The notes beneath the pieces are model-generated. The model was given only the letters and a program-made list of their open reading frames with translations. It was not told the origin of the DNA and searched no databases. Shown here in pieces: positions 32,662 through 44,231 of a stretch of 64,000 nucleotides of DNA. Position 1 is the first letter of the stretch. Each line of letters starts with the position of its first letter. The position numbers and the translations under genes were made by a program. The stretch comes from Polytrichum commune (Eukaryota > Streptophyta > Polytrichopsida > Polytrichales > Polytrichaceae), in NCBI GenBank assembly GCA_950295325.1, contig OX485807.1:46052796-46116795 (forward strand). The letters are read 5' to 3'.

Positions 32662-35600
32662 ATGGCTGTGGCGATAAGTGAATTGAGTACGGGGATATTT
32701 GTATCCACCAAAGGATTCACACACAAGAGTAAGAATGCGACATGCTGGGAGTCTCATGTGCGGGTGTCTGTGCAAAGAGGAGCGCCATTGTCGTCGCGGA
32801 AATCTATTTTGTTGCGGGTTGCAGCAGGAAGACCTAACTTCCGCGCGGGTGTCGTGAGCAGGAACGGCGCCGCCAAGCAGCTGTTCACCGAGGGCGATGA
32901 CCAAGATGCGGTAAGGATACTTTCCTCTTTGGGGTTCGGAGACTGAATTTTGATTTCTTGTGGTGCATTTACAAAGAGAAAGTGCACAAAGATAGAGAAG
33001 TCGAGGAGTGATGGGTAACAAATGCGAGTCACATCAGGAACTATTTAGGTTACAAGGATTACGGCGTCCCAATGCTTCCTGCGAATGGAGGCGCCGGTGC
33101 TGCAATTTGCAACTAAGGAAACTGGAGATCTGTAAAGAGGATGCCGGATAGAAATTCATACATGTCAAAATGCAAGTGACCAGCGGTTAATCTTGAGTTA
33201 GTGTTGATACATATGTCCCCATCAGGATATATGTCTGTCCAGTGCAAACTCAACGTGTAGCTAATCACTCATTCAATATTGATTCAACTCATAATTCAAC
33301 CTTTTGGGTCTTGCAACTATAAAATTAAGAAGCAGTTCGTCACCGAGGGTGACGACCAGAGATGCGGTAACGATACTCCTCTTTGGGTTCGGCAAGTGAA
33401 TTTTGATCTCGTCGTGCATTTACAAGAAATTGTACAAAGAGAGAGGTCGAGGAGTGATGTGTATCAGGCATCAGGTATCAATGAGAAATTATTGTTGGTA
33501 TGTAACTTTTGAGGTTTGTGATGTAATGACGGAACACATTCATAATCTCTGGGTCTCCAAAGCACTCCAGATTAAGTAGCAACGAAAACAAAAGAGAAGA
33601 TGTATAAGTGCATCTGCAATTCCGATACACAGATAGGCAACAGTTTGATGGTCTGCGCTAAACCCTAATGATTTTTCACACTTTTATGGACATAGTGGCA
33701 GATATTATTTTAATGAACAATCTGTGGCATTGATTTTCTTTAGTATGACGAAACCTTAGCCAGATGTTATCAAGGATCAATTGAGCAACGATCAACAATC
33801 CCCTACCAAATTTATCGGTAGGTGTGGACCCCATACTAGATTTTGACATCAACTGGTGTTGATACCCCTGCGTTGGATTGAAGAAAGGGGAATGAGTACT
33901 TTCTTAGGAACTGGGTTTCCAGTGTACCGCATGCAATAATACATCAACCCTTTATCAAGCAGTTTATGCAATATTCTTGATCAGCTTGTCGATTGCAACT
34001 CTTTTGCACGGTTTAGGTGTTCTTAAGGCTGCGGGTTGAGTTTCCCATAGTGGCATAAGTTATTCTAAAACATCTGAAAACTTGTGGATGACAGCTGCAA
34101 GGGAAAAACAGCCCAGTGCAGTTTCTTGATCTGGAGAGAGAGTCTTCTGGCAACGGTATGCAACCATTTCTCAGTAGAGTGCTATGGGCTCCACTGCTTA
34201 AAGATGGGACTTGTTTGAGTGAAATTCAGACATTCTAGATTTGGTTGTGTGTTATCAGTAATTGTCTCACTGTCAAGTTGCCATAGTCACCATAGGACTA
34301 AGATGCATCTTTGTGACTTAGCTGTCTGATGCTTTGTATTGTTGAACTTCAAGGTTTTGTAGAGCATTTTCAAAGTGGTGATAGTAAGCTCTAATTGTTA
34401 TTCTTGTTATGCAGCTATTGTTCCGGAAGCAGTAAGAGAATTTGAGAACCAATTGGAGGACAAAGCAAAGGCGGTGCTGGAGTTCAATAACGACACTTCA
34501 ATCTTCCTCATTGGTATGATGGCTTCAGGCAAGTCCACTGTGGGCCGAATCGTTGCAGACGCTCTGTCCTACCAATTTTCTGACAGGTATGAAGTTATTT
34601 TGGTTGTCTGTAGTGTGATGCAGGATAAATCAAAATGCCATAGCTATTACATGGATTTGACAATTTATGTGTTCCATGTCTACTCTCCACAGGGAGGTGA
34701 TGCAATATGCATTTTTTATGTCATAACTTCAATTTCGACACATCAGTGACCATGCTTTTGTATTTTGAGTCTGGCGGGTTCTGTGCCCAACAGGGCTCTG
34801 TTATTTGTGAAAAGACTTATATCTTAGGTGTTGTACCTACCAACAACCTGAAGATCTATTTTGTGGTAGCATCTTGTGATGCTGTCAATGGTCTTCTTAT
34901 CTGTTTCTTGGTGCTTGTTTTGATGAACAGCGACCATGTAATTGAACAGTATGTTGGTGGGCTTCCTGTGAAAGATATCTTTAGGGAAAGGAGTGAGGCA
35001 GGATTCAGAGAACTTGAGGTTTGTCGCTGAACCTGTTGGAAAATCCAGTGTATTTATGCATACATTGTGCAGATTCAAGGGTCAATCAGGATTTTTTTAG
35101 AAAATCAACTGCAAAAGTTTGACGTCATTCTAGGAATCAGGGTTTTGGAGATCAAACAAAACTTTCTTGATAAATGTGTTGAGGGTGTCCAGGGTATGAA
35201 TCTTCACATCTACAGCAGACCCTCTCTTTTTGATCATTCCAATCCGTTCTGAAGGCTTACAGCTCTAAATGGTATATGCTTTTGCAATGGGATAAAATGC
35301 AATAAAATGGGAGAACAGAGGGCTGTTTATGGATTATAATCTCCAGGTTGTCTGACCTCTTCTTGCAGACACGTGCTTTACGGGAACTAACATCAATCAC
35401 CTCATTGGTGGTTGCCACTGGTGGTGGTGCTGTCGTTCGTCGTGAAAACTGGTAAACATTGATTTATGTTGTGGCCGTAACCTTGCTCTTTACATCGGTG
35501 GTTTCTAGTTGTAGCTGGAGAAAGTGTCTTTGTTGTTTCTAGCATTCTGAAGGTGTCTATCCTAGCTGATAGTTTGAGCTAGCATATTATTCTGCTTGTG

Positions 35601-37161
35601 CTTGTACTATAAAACCAATTGAGCTCATTGAATTTGAGAACGTACTCTTGAAAGTCATGGTTGTCAATTGGAGGTTTTTGATATTGAAATGATAATAATC
35701 TGAAACTGGAAAATTGGGTTTTACCACCCGTCCATTCCACACGATCTAAAAACATGTGGGTTTATTTTATGCAGGGCGTATCTGCAGGCTGGAATCACAG
35801 TGTGGCTGGATGTTCCAATTGAGGATCTTGCAAAACGTGTCACTGCAGTTGGCACTGACTCGAGGCCCGTATTGGGGGGAGAGTGCGGTGCCTACGATCA
35901 AGCACTTTCTCGCCTTTCAAAACTTATGGTTGACAGAGGTCCCCATTACAAACAGGCGAATTGCAGGCTATCTTTACAGGGTATGCTGTTTCTTCACACC
36001 TGACCCTCTTTTTGGACCTTACTGCATGGGTATATACATACAGTGGGAAGGTGGTGGTTATCGCCTGTGGTTCATGGTATTGTTTTTGTGAGTATATGCA
36101 ATTCTGTACAAGAGAGTGTAACTGGTCCTTCCATAAAGAGATGAATTGTGGAGCTTTCGCCAGTGAGAAGTTTTGCATTTCACCTATTTGAAATCGTGTT
36201 TCTCAGACCTACTATGGTTCATTGGTTTTTTAACCCAACTCTTATCAAGTAAAGTATTGGCAGAGAGATCTCAACAAAGGCAAGGGAAGAATCAAGAACT
36301 GTTACTAGCACTTTAATATTTCTCTCTGCATATCCTGAACTAACAATTTTTTATGTGGGTGCAGAATTGGCCTACATGTTGAAGCTGGAAAATGTATCTG
36401 AGCTTACACCTACTGCTATTGCAGTTCAGGTAAGAGCTTTCACAATTGTTTTGAACATGTGTGGCATGTATTTCTGTAAATGTCAATGCTTCTAACACCA
36501 TTCAGGAAGTTAATAAAAGTGACATCTACAGAAACACCCAATATTCTATTAAAGGAGTAACCTCACTCCTCAAAACCATTCATCCATAAATGACTATCCT
36601 CAGCACTTAATAGGGGCATTTGTGAGATAGGAGTCATCATAGTCTACTGTAGTAAAAAGTTTTTTCTCTGGAGTATTTTCAGGTATGACAGCATTTTTGT
36701 CCCTTCAACTAAAATCAAAATTACTCATTGTCCACTTGATTATGTTATAGAGGGCCTCTCTTTGGAGGTGTTGGCTGGGTGAATGCTCTTATATATGCCT
36801 GGCCATGGCCTCCAAAGAGAGACCCTCTTTACCATAATTTTTGTGCTATGAGGAATTTTTCTTACAAATAGTCAGACAAGCATGACACCTTACCTTACAA
36901 AGCTCAAATATCCTTATAGAAGGAAGAGACTATGCCCGGTCTGGTGGGCACAATCTAATAATCGTTCTACTGGTATGTTTTATACGAATAATGAATGTTC
37001 TAACTCTCATAAATAAAATTCTGTTGTCCGCTGTGAAACCTGGCTGTTTGTAAAGATTCAAGAGGAACTGATAACTTGGATTCAAATTATTTCAGGTATT
37101 GGAAGAGATCAGGAAGTACTTAGAGGGGAGGGGTGTATTCGTGCAACCTGTTGGCTACTGA
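32662..37161 (+). CDS. Shikimate kinase, chloroplast-targeted, eight predicted exons
   Basis: Shikimate kinase phosphorylates shikimate with ATP at the 3-hydroxyl, a late step before chorismate in plastids. Exons by splice site and phase: 32662-32910, 33330-33366, 34415-34586, 34931-35018, 35369-35451, 35775-35980, 36365-36429, 37096-37161; they sum to 966 bases, 321 residues, one open frame. Residues 1-80 are Ser/Arg-rich with few acids, like a transit peptide. The core has the Walker A loop FLIGMMASGKSTVG, SDHVIEQYVGG after FSD (shikimate-binding Asp), FRELE, ATGGGAVVRRENW, ITVWLDVPIEDLAKRV and the lid Arg in VGTDSRP. All key residues are present, so this looks like an active enzyme rather than the inactive SKL paralogues, whose P-loop is altered. 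The 37-base exon 2 is a duplicate of the end of exon 1 and is needed to keep the frame; see its own entry. Confidence 0.9.
33330..33366 (+). other. Duplicated mini-exon of the shikimate kinase gene
   Basis: This segment repeats the last 37 bases of exon 1 (LFTEGDDQD becomes FVTEGDDQR), and the following intron also copies the start of intron 1: both continue GTAA(G/C)GATACT and later share GTCGAGGAGTGATG(G/T)GTA. The duplication spans about 32870-33056 and 33330-33500. Exon 1 ends in phase 0, while the kinase exon at 34415 needs one preceding base. The mini-exon is 12 codons plus one base, so it supplies that base. Its acceptor AAATTAAG is not strongly pyrimidine-rich. Confidence 0.65.
36749..36829. 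ncRNA. miRNA-like hairpin in the last shikimate kinase intron
   Basis: The arm AGAGGGCCTCTCTTTGGAGG pairs with the inverse of GGCCTCCAAAGAGAGACCCT with one mismatch, extending with small bulges to a stem of about 27 bp around a loop of roughly 20 bases. Size and shape fit a plant small-RNA precursor or a tiny foldback transposon. Expression is unknown. Confidence 0.4.
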
Positions 37162-38100
37162 TACAGTCATGCAACAATTTCCTAGAATCCTTCTAGCCTT
37201 GAAATCGGAAGAGGTGTAAATAGAAGGTTGGGATGCATTCCAGCATGAACCACTATGAGCCCTGGTTTGCAAAATGATTTGACACTAAATATTTCTCAAA
37301 GTAAAGTCATAGTTCATAAAATTTAGAGCCTACAAATGTTCCTTCTCAACTGCCAGACAATTCAGAGTTTCAGATACCCCTTATTTGAGAAATTGACTAT
37401 ATGCGGGACTTGCCTTCATATTGGAGGAAAGCATTGAAGAGGTGACTAGATTGATCAACTACTCTTGATATTCACTGAGGAGACCTTAATTAGACGACAA
37501 AATGACCGTCTGATTAGTGTTCAGATTCAGCAACCACACCGGTGGCCTTGTTGGGTACACACATTCCCATTTGCATGGGCATAGATTGCACAAAGTTGAC
37601 ATGATAGAGATCATTGGGGTTGTTTCTTCAAATTAAGTCTATAATTCGCCCTGTTCTCTTCTTATATTTGGGACCCTTTTGAGGTCATTCCTAGCTCTGA
37701 TTATGAGGATCGTGTGTTGGTATCACTTCCAAGTGATTCTTTTCAGTCATTAAAAGGATACCCTATACACATGTCCCTGTTACGTATAGTAAAATTTTAA
37801 GGTGTACTCAACTTGAAACTACTATTTCTACCTTATAATCAATTACAGTAAGTATATCCTAGAATGTACATGTGACTACTTATTTGCCCAACTTGTCAAA
37901 ATATAAGCAGGTGGTGTAAGTTAAGGGGCAGTTTATACTAGGGTGATCAATGTAACTGCAAATTGAGCTAGCCTATTGGTTGAGACTTGAAATTTGACTT
38001 GATTGGAAAAATTGGACTTGCATCTGAACTTGGACTTGGACTCTGCAGGTTCAAATCCAAAGTAAGTCACAATGAAGTGTCCATGCACCATTTTGTCTTC
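37162..38100. other. 3' flank of shikimate kinase; otherwise gene-free
   Basis: Sequence after the stop codon probably holds the 3' untranslated region and terminator, but I cannot place a poly(A) site with confidence. No other gene is visible. A tRNA-like A-box (TAGCCTATTGG, near 37969) and B-box (GGTTCAAATCC, near 38047) lie 78 bp apart, which is weak evidence for a tRNA-derived SINE head. Confidence 0.35.
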
Positions 38101-38108
38101 ATTTTGTT

Positions 38109-38376
38109 CACATATCAGTGTAGAATCCCAACTGTCCTATTTCAAAGAACTTCTACACTGATATGTGATATGTGCAATTAGTTGCCTTCATGAATAGGTT
38201 GCTTCTTTACCCATGCAACCCTAAATCAGATCACAAAAACTTCCAATTTTGTTCATTTATCTATATAGCAACCACCATAAAAGAAATCCTGTATTTTGTT
38301 CCTGTGGTCACAAATGTTCAAAGTGGTGGGATAGTTGATAGATTAGAGGAGCAACTTAATTGCACATATCAGCGTA
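38109..38376. repeat. Compound inverted repeat
   Basis: CACATATCAGTGTAGAA at 38109-38125 is perfectly inverted at 38151-38167. The second arm plus GCAATTAGTTGC is inverted again near 38348-38376 (GCAACTTAATTGCACATATC). The phrase also occurs near 2190. It looks like a foldback element with an internal duplication. Confidence 0.7.
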
Positions 38377-39780
38377 GAGGTATCCCCACTAAAGCAAGAG
38401 TCTGTTATGACTTGTGGGATGTAGATGTTATGTAATTTACTCATCATCAGTCAATCATAGATTCCCAACTAGTGAAGTATGTATGATGAAGTGTAAACTA
38501 GGAGGGATCATTATCAGGCTATTGGGTTCAACCGTAACACGTTTCTCAAAAAAGCTGGATGCAAAGTTATTCCTGCAGTAACGGTGCTCCATTTATCAGA
38601 ATTGCACAACACAACAGACCTTTTTGTTAATTGACGATGAATGGGGATCATTTTGGAAGATATGATATTTTCCAAACTCCAACAGCTTTCTACCAGATAT
38701 TTAACACCAATAGGCTAGTAGCCTAAGAGACCGGTACTACAAATTGGCAGAAGTTAGCAATGAGCATGCTTCCTTATGAACTCCAAACTGTGATCAATAC
38801 ATAACATTATCAAGCAGTGTGCATTTGTTCACGTGGGCCCTGAGAATATAACCATAGGATGTCCATACTAACATCATAGAACCAATTCAACACAAATACT
38901 CACAAATACTCACAAATTGACTGACTAACATGAACCAAAGGCCACTAGTCACAATTTGATTATTGACTAACCATCATTCCATTCAAATTGGAAAGTTGGG
39001 GGTGTAACATTGCAATGTATCATGCTCAGAATGTTTTTACTCTTTTACGTAACTCAACACTAGGGTCTCTACGCAAAAGCTATCATGTTTTCACCCTAAT
39101 TGCTATAAGTCTATTCTGTAGAGGACATGGGAAAAGAACCGAATAGTACCCGAATAACGTGTTTCAAAATCTGACCAGCATTCGAATGAAATCTGGGCTG
39201 CATCACATTCGGCAGCCTATTTCTACACCATTTAATCGGCCTGAACTTGAAATGTTACTTGCAACAAACCGACCTTTAGTCATCTTACACTGGATATTTA
39301 ATTAGCAAAAGCTAGCACAAATTCAAAAGTATCGTAAAAAAATCGGTAACATAAATAGTTGATTTTGAGCCTCAAGGCCCACAAAATACACGCCAACAAA
39401 CTGGCCTTCTAGATATGTCAGGGTCAATTCGGTCCGCCAATACTGCAGCCGCGACATTCACTCATAAGCTACAATGTGATCAACAAATGACCAGTATTCG
39501 AAGTTCCAATCATCACGTGCATGCGGGCTCCATTCCATCCAGAGTCCACGTGATCTTCTCTAGCTGAGAACTCACCATTCTAGCGAAGGGGTTCACGTGT
39601 GGGCCGCTTCTTCCGTGGCCTCAACATTGACATAGCTACCAGATAACCAAACTACATGAATTTCTACCTAATGTGTCTAATATGAGTGTGGGCTGCATGC
39701 AGCGCAGCCTCAAACATACCCTTCCCTCAACTAATGCATGTAAAAGTACAAGATCAATCAAACTCCCTGCGGCGCTATAA
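38377..39780. other. Gene-free stretch downstream of the pectate lyase
   Basis: AT-rich sequence. The only identifiable piece is at about 38805-38865, which matches one arm of the foldback at 54043-54211 (GTGGGCCCTGAGAATATAA). The last few hundred bases before 39780 should include the pectate lyase 3' untranslated region. Confidence 0.4.
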
Positions 39781-41295
39781 TCAACATCTCGAGCCTGCTG
39801 AGCAAGAGAGAGGGCCAGCACTGCTGGTCATCCTCGAGACTAGGGACGCTGGCCGGGCGGCGCAGCTGGTTGCCTTTGCATACGCTTGGGCAGATGTCTG
39901 AACTCCCGACCCAGTGAAGTAAGCCCCCGACATGAAACTGTCACCCACAGATTTCCAGTTCCACTTGAGAGGACCGCCGTAAGAGTTGCCCCTATCGTTG
40001 ATACGCTTCGTCACCTGCCTGGGTCCGCTACCAGGGTTGAATATGTTGCCCTCCGACAGAATGGTGGGATTTTCACTGCCGCCGACGGCGTATATTCCCC
40101 ACCCGGCTGTGTAATCGTTGTTCACGATGTGTACACTCCCGTGGCGAATCCTAGGGAGCCTCTGGGTGAGTTTCGGTCCGAAGGTGTTGTAGGCGACCGT
40201 CACTTGCATGTTCCTGTCTTCCATGTCGTTCGGGTGGGCACCCAGAAGCATTACCTTGTCGTGTTGGGTGAAGTAGTTGTTGGAAATTGTCACTCCGGTT
40301 GAGCCCTTGATCACGTCGACGAGGCCGTCGGCGGCCCTCGCAAGGTAGCAATGGTCGACCCAGATATTCTTCGACGAGTAGATGGAAATCGCATCCCCGT
40401 CCGCCCTTCCTCGGTTTCCCACATGGGAGGTAGAGCTCATGATCCTCGCCGGGCCTGTCGCTTGAATGTCGTGAATGGAAATTCCGTGAACAATGACATT
40501 GGTGACGTACTGAAGCGTCAGACCAGCGCCTCCAGCGATCTGCACGTTCACGCCCCGCCCGTCGATAGTCTTGAAGCTGGTGATGATCAGCTCATTCTTC
40601 AGCCGGATGGTCATGCTGCGCGCAAACGTGATCCACAGAGGCTCAGCGCGGGTGACGGCGTACCGCAGAGTCCCGGGGGAAGGATTCGCGGGGTTGTTGT
40701 CAGCGGCGGACGTCACCACGTAGATTCTGCCGTTCTTCCCACCGATAGCGTTCCGTCCAAACCCGATGGCACAGTTCGCAAGGTTCTGACGATGGGAAGC
40801 CCAGTTGGGATCACACCTCCAGCAATCGTCCACCGGGTTCCCTGTGGCACACCCACCCGACTTCGTCGCCAGGGAAGTACTTGAATCCGTCGCCCCCGAC
40901 GTACTATACCTATCGTCCACAGTCTCCACCATGTCGAAACCATCACCAGAGCTGGTCGGAGATCCCGGCTTTACATTCGCAAGGTCACCAGTGGCATAGC
41001 TGTCCGCGGCTTGGAAGCTATCGACAGCTTGAAAGTTACCCTCCAAACCTCCTTCCGGCTTGGTAGCGTCATACACATAGTCAGGGTCAGACGACCTGGT
41101 AGTGAAGCTTGCATCGGTAGTACTGTCCGCAGCGAGGGAGAAGACTGCTCCATTGGCCCCATTCGAGAATGATATGGGCTCAGTCTTCGCAGATGACGAA
41201 TCCCACTCTTCCTGGGACTGGACCAGGTCGGCAACCACCAAACCCATCACCATGGTCATCACCACCCATGACCGCATTCCGAACAATGCCGCCAT
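39781..41295 (-). CDS. Pectate lyase (polysaccharide lyase family 1), secreted, intronless
   Basis: A single uninterrupted frame of 504 residues. I start at Met 41295 because MAALFGMRSWVVMTMVMGLV forms a signal peptide; an upstream in-frame Met at 41400 would bury it. Residues about 28-135 are acidic, Ser/Thr-rich and poorly conserved. From GCATGNPVDDCW the beta-helix lyase core begins: [53 protein letters not shown] (Ca-binding acids), [33 protein letters not shown] (catalytic Arg region) and YAVGGSENPTILSEGN. Pectate lyases cleave de-esterified pectin by beta-elimination in the cell wall, needing calcium. The Cys-containing tail is shared with the paralogue at 59774-62128. That gene has three introns and this one has none. 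Confidence 0.95.
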   Translation of the reverse strand: MAALFGMRSWVVMTMVMGLVVADLVQSQEEWDSSSAKTEPISFSNGANGAVFSLAADSTTDASFTTRSSDPDYVYDATKPEGGLEGNFQAVDSFQAADSYATGDLANVKPGSPTSSGDGFDMVETVDDRYSTSGATDSSTSLATKSGGCATGNPVDDCWRCDPNWASHRQNLANCAIGFGRNAIGGKNGRIYVVTSAADNNPANPSPGTLRYAVTRAEPLWITFARSMTIRLKNELIITSFKTIDGRGVNVQIAGGAGLTLQYVTNVIVHGISIHDIQATGPARIMSSTSHVGNRGRADGDAISIYSSKNIWVDHCYLARAADGLVDVIKGSTGVTISNNYFTQHDKVMLLGAHPNDMEDRNMQVTVAYNTFGPKLTQRLPRIRHGSVHIVNNDYTAGWGIYAVGGSENPTILSEGNIFNPGSGPRQVTKRINDRGNSYGGPLKWNWKSVGDSFMSGAYFTGSGVQTSAQAYAKATSCAARPASLVSRMTSSAGPLSCSAGSRC

Positions 41296-41494
41296 ATCCA
41301 CAATGCCAGAATTTCCTGAACACCTTAAAATTGGAGTCAGTGTACCTTTCTCTGTACTCCTCACATGCACCTCGGAGGCATATGCTCCAAACAAACCCAA
41401 CAGTGGTCTCCCTTCAGTTCCTACAGGCGAGTCGATGAGAGAAGTCCCTCAAGAGACACTTGCAGAACTGATGAATCTGGGGCGTATGTGGGGG

Positions 41495-41504
41495 CTTAAG
41501 TATA
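41495..41504 (-). promoter_or_regulatory. Possible TATA element of the intronless pectate lyase gene
   Basis: On the minus strand TATACTTAAG lies about 200 bp before the start codon. The intron-bearing paralogue has TATATAAGC at almost the same distance (190 bp). The match to a TATA box is imperfect, so this rests on the shared spacing. Confidence 0.35.
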
Positions 41505-41649
41505 TGTTCCGATCGGCTGCGAGAAGTGCCGAGAGAATCGGCAATGTGCGCGGGCCAATGTGCGGGGACGGCAACGTGCTCGGAGAGGAATTAGCCGGAG
41601 TGATCGCGCTGAAGTTAATTAGTTGATTTTTCTGACATGATCGATCCGC

Positions 41650-42160
41650 GGTAGAAGTTCAAAAGTTATGAATCAAACAGTGTAATTGTTTGCCTCATTT
41701 ATTAGACAAGAATTGAATGCTTGGAGGTAGGAAGGAGACCCACTGCTGAATCAGCGCTCGATTAATTGCAACCATGAGCATGTGGGGAAAAATTAACCCA
41801 TCTTGGAATTTAGTTTGCAGATTTCCTCCAATTGCAGGGGAGGTTTTGTAACCCTCCATTTTGCCTTCCATAAACTCAATCACATCCAGCATAACATTAC
41901 TCAGCTGATGAGCCTGTGTTCATTGGCCCATCATTGTGTTCGAGAATAAAGACTCCAAATTTCCAAATTCTACTGTTTCAAATTGAATCTAAAGTTAGGA
42001 TAGATAAACACAAATCATCAGTTGAGAAATGAAGAATACACTTATAAGTTTGATAATGTTGATTTATGTGTTTTCTTCTAGGAGTAGTGGTCACATCTCC
42101 TCCTAGAATTGTTGTTTCTTTGGTTTTGATGTATTAATAACATGATGGATTCTCACACCA
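41650..42160. other. Gene-free stretch
   Basis: I see no supportable gene or element here beyond a small inverted repeat near 42082 (TTCTAGGAG and CTCCTAGAA). Confidence 0.4.
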
Positions 42161-42162
42161 TG

Positions 42163-42309
42163 CCCACACTTACTAGTGTGAGCCACCAACGAACAACTCT
42201 TACCAACATGGGTCATTTTTAGCTCCAATTCGGTCAACGAGAGGCACTAGATGTAACCATTATTGGTAGAAATTGTTCGCTGGTGGCCCACACTAATAAG
42301 TGTTGTGGG
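42163..42309. repeat. Foldback repeat, 147 bp
   Basis: The left arm CCCACACTTACTAGTGTGAG, continuing GCCACCAACGAACAA and TTACCAA, is answered inverted by the right arm (AGTGTGGGCCACCAGCGAAC read on the minus strand). Arms are about 50 bp with several mismatches. No clear target duplication is seen. Confidence 0.72.
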
Positions 42310-43399
42310 TTGTCACTAGAAAACAAAATCTCCTTTGACAATTAGGTAGATTTATGCTAGATTATTGTTTTGACAATGCAAGAGGTAAATACAACTCAAA
42401 TTTTGAGGTCATTATCATTGTGGGGGAGCCTTATAAAAATGTAGATATTAAATATTAGCGACCAATGTGAAGAAGAGACAATGAGAGGTTTGTAAATTAG
42501 GGTGTTGAGTTGTGGAGTAGATTAGATTATGTGCACTATATTTCTATCTAGACAGGCACGGCCTTTGACATTAAATTGAAGGGGTGTATTGGACAATGGG
42601 GGCCGTTGATGTCGTATTTCTTGTGTTATTTCTTAGTTGGATGTCTTTTATTTTTCTTGGTTAAGTTCTCACTCATTTTGTGTTGTGCCTTGAAACACAC
42701 AGTTGATAACACAACCTTGGAACTTATGAGCTTACTTGAACATGATGTACATAATGACAAGGAAATACCTAAGGACTCCATGAGATAGGAAGGAGGAGGA
42801 CTCAAAGATAGTGGACTCGTCCAAGAATTGTAAGGAAGGAGGAGGGAACAAAAGAAAATGAAATAAGGAAGGATGACATGGAGGGAGGCAATGGTACTAT
42901 GTCATGGTAAGTTTTACTTTAATGTAGTCATCTTTTGAATGATCTAGCAAGTATTTCTCCACGGAATAATTTGAAGAGGTATCCACAATTAGAGAAGATA
43001 TGAACAATAATATTTTATACTATATATTGTTGTGCAATTACGCAGATAGCTTAAGAACTGACTTAGGACTCAACATAGTATAATGAAATAAATTGTAATT
43101 GGAACAAATAAATATGTATGTTAATGTTCACTCTAGTACGGTCTTTCATATTTTCCTCATTCCTTTGCACTACACTGATTATCCCACTTAGTGTGTGTTA
43201 CTATTTGGGGGTTACACAGTGCCAACAATCTATCAACAACATTCCACAAGAATGTGACTGGAACAATTATAGTTGATTTAGGTTCAGTTGCCCAAAAAAG
43301 TTTAACCGACATAGTAGAGTAGAATTGATGAAGAGGTTAGTTATTCTTGAGTTATTGTCCACCTAAATGAACCTTTCTTTAGGACCATATGACATTATT

Positions 43400-43960
43400 G
43401 TATACGAGCATAGTACCTCTCATCCATCCAACATAAATTTTGACCTCTTGTAGGTTTGTCACTTCATTGGAAAGATTAATTTAGGATCTTCGAAACTAAT
43501 TTCAATGTCAATTCAACTTAAAATTGTCAATCTTCAAGTTGCATACTACCTCATAAGTTTAAGTTGGATGAATAAAAGGCACACTTGTACGCCATAATCC
43601 CCTCTCTCCTTTTCTTCGCCCTTGCTACCACATAACGACTAGGGCTACACGCCCATCTTTTTAAGTTGGACACTTACCACTATTACCCAAGATGAGAACT
43701 TGGACGAATATTATAGCATATATATATATATATAGATATATATATATGTCTGTGTGTGTGTGTGTGTGTGTGTGTGAGTGAAAATGTGACTCTTGAAGTA
43801 AATATCAAACGTTGAGAATTGACCTAGAGGAACCCACTTGAGATGAGAAGACCACAAACCTTTGTGGATTATGTTTTTACTCAGCTCTCTTTACCTTGGC
43901 AATAGTGGCGGGCCCAGCTCAAAGTGGTAGGTGGGCGTCTAACTTTGGCCCTAATAGTAT
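43400..43960. repeat. Dispersed repeat shared with 55530-56690
   Basis: Blocks recur in order in both places: CTCTCATCC(A/G)TCCAACATAAA, GTTGGATGAAT(A/G)AAAGG, CTACCACTATTA(C/T)CCAAG, and GTGGGCGTCTAAC(T/C)TTGGCC. The open gap at 42310-43399 shows no gene. A TA/GT microsatellite at 43719-43777 interrupts this copy. The class of the repeat is unknown. Confidence 0.65.
43719..43777. repeat. TA then GT microsatellite
   Basis: Runs of TA (with one GA) are followed by about twelve GT units. Confidence 0.95.
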
Positions 43961-44231
43961 TGGGAATGATGGCTTCTGACATAAAGTATCCATTGCACCC
44001 TAGCTACCTCGGCGTTGAAGACCCAGCTGATCCATATCCAGGGTGCGCTATTCCGGCACTGACAGCCAAGTAGTGGTTATTGTGATTGACTTACCTGATT
44101 TCCTCATCACAACATCGCAATGGATTCCTTGACGCCTCAATCAGCAAGCTTAAAATTCACTCTCTGCCATTGTTTGAATTCGTTCGATTCGTGCAAGAAA
44201 TAGATAATGAAAAATTAGTGTTGTCCTTTTA

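Noticed and set aside
32206-33021. 271-residue minus-strand frame
   Set aside because: It overlaps the leader and first exon of shikimate kinase, is low-complexity and has no domain.
37965-38060. tRNA gene or tRNA-derived SINE
   Set aside because: A-box-like and B-box-like motifs are present, but 78 bp apart with no cloverleaf; kept only as a note.
40351-40884. Long plus-strand frames opposite the intronless pectate lyase, and a 300-residue minus frame opposite the second one (60387-61289)
   Set aside because: They are antisense shadows of GC-rich coding sequence with strong family motifs on the other strand.
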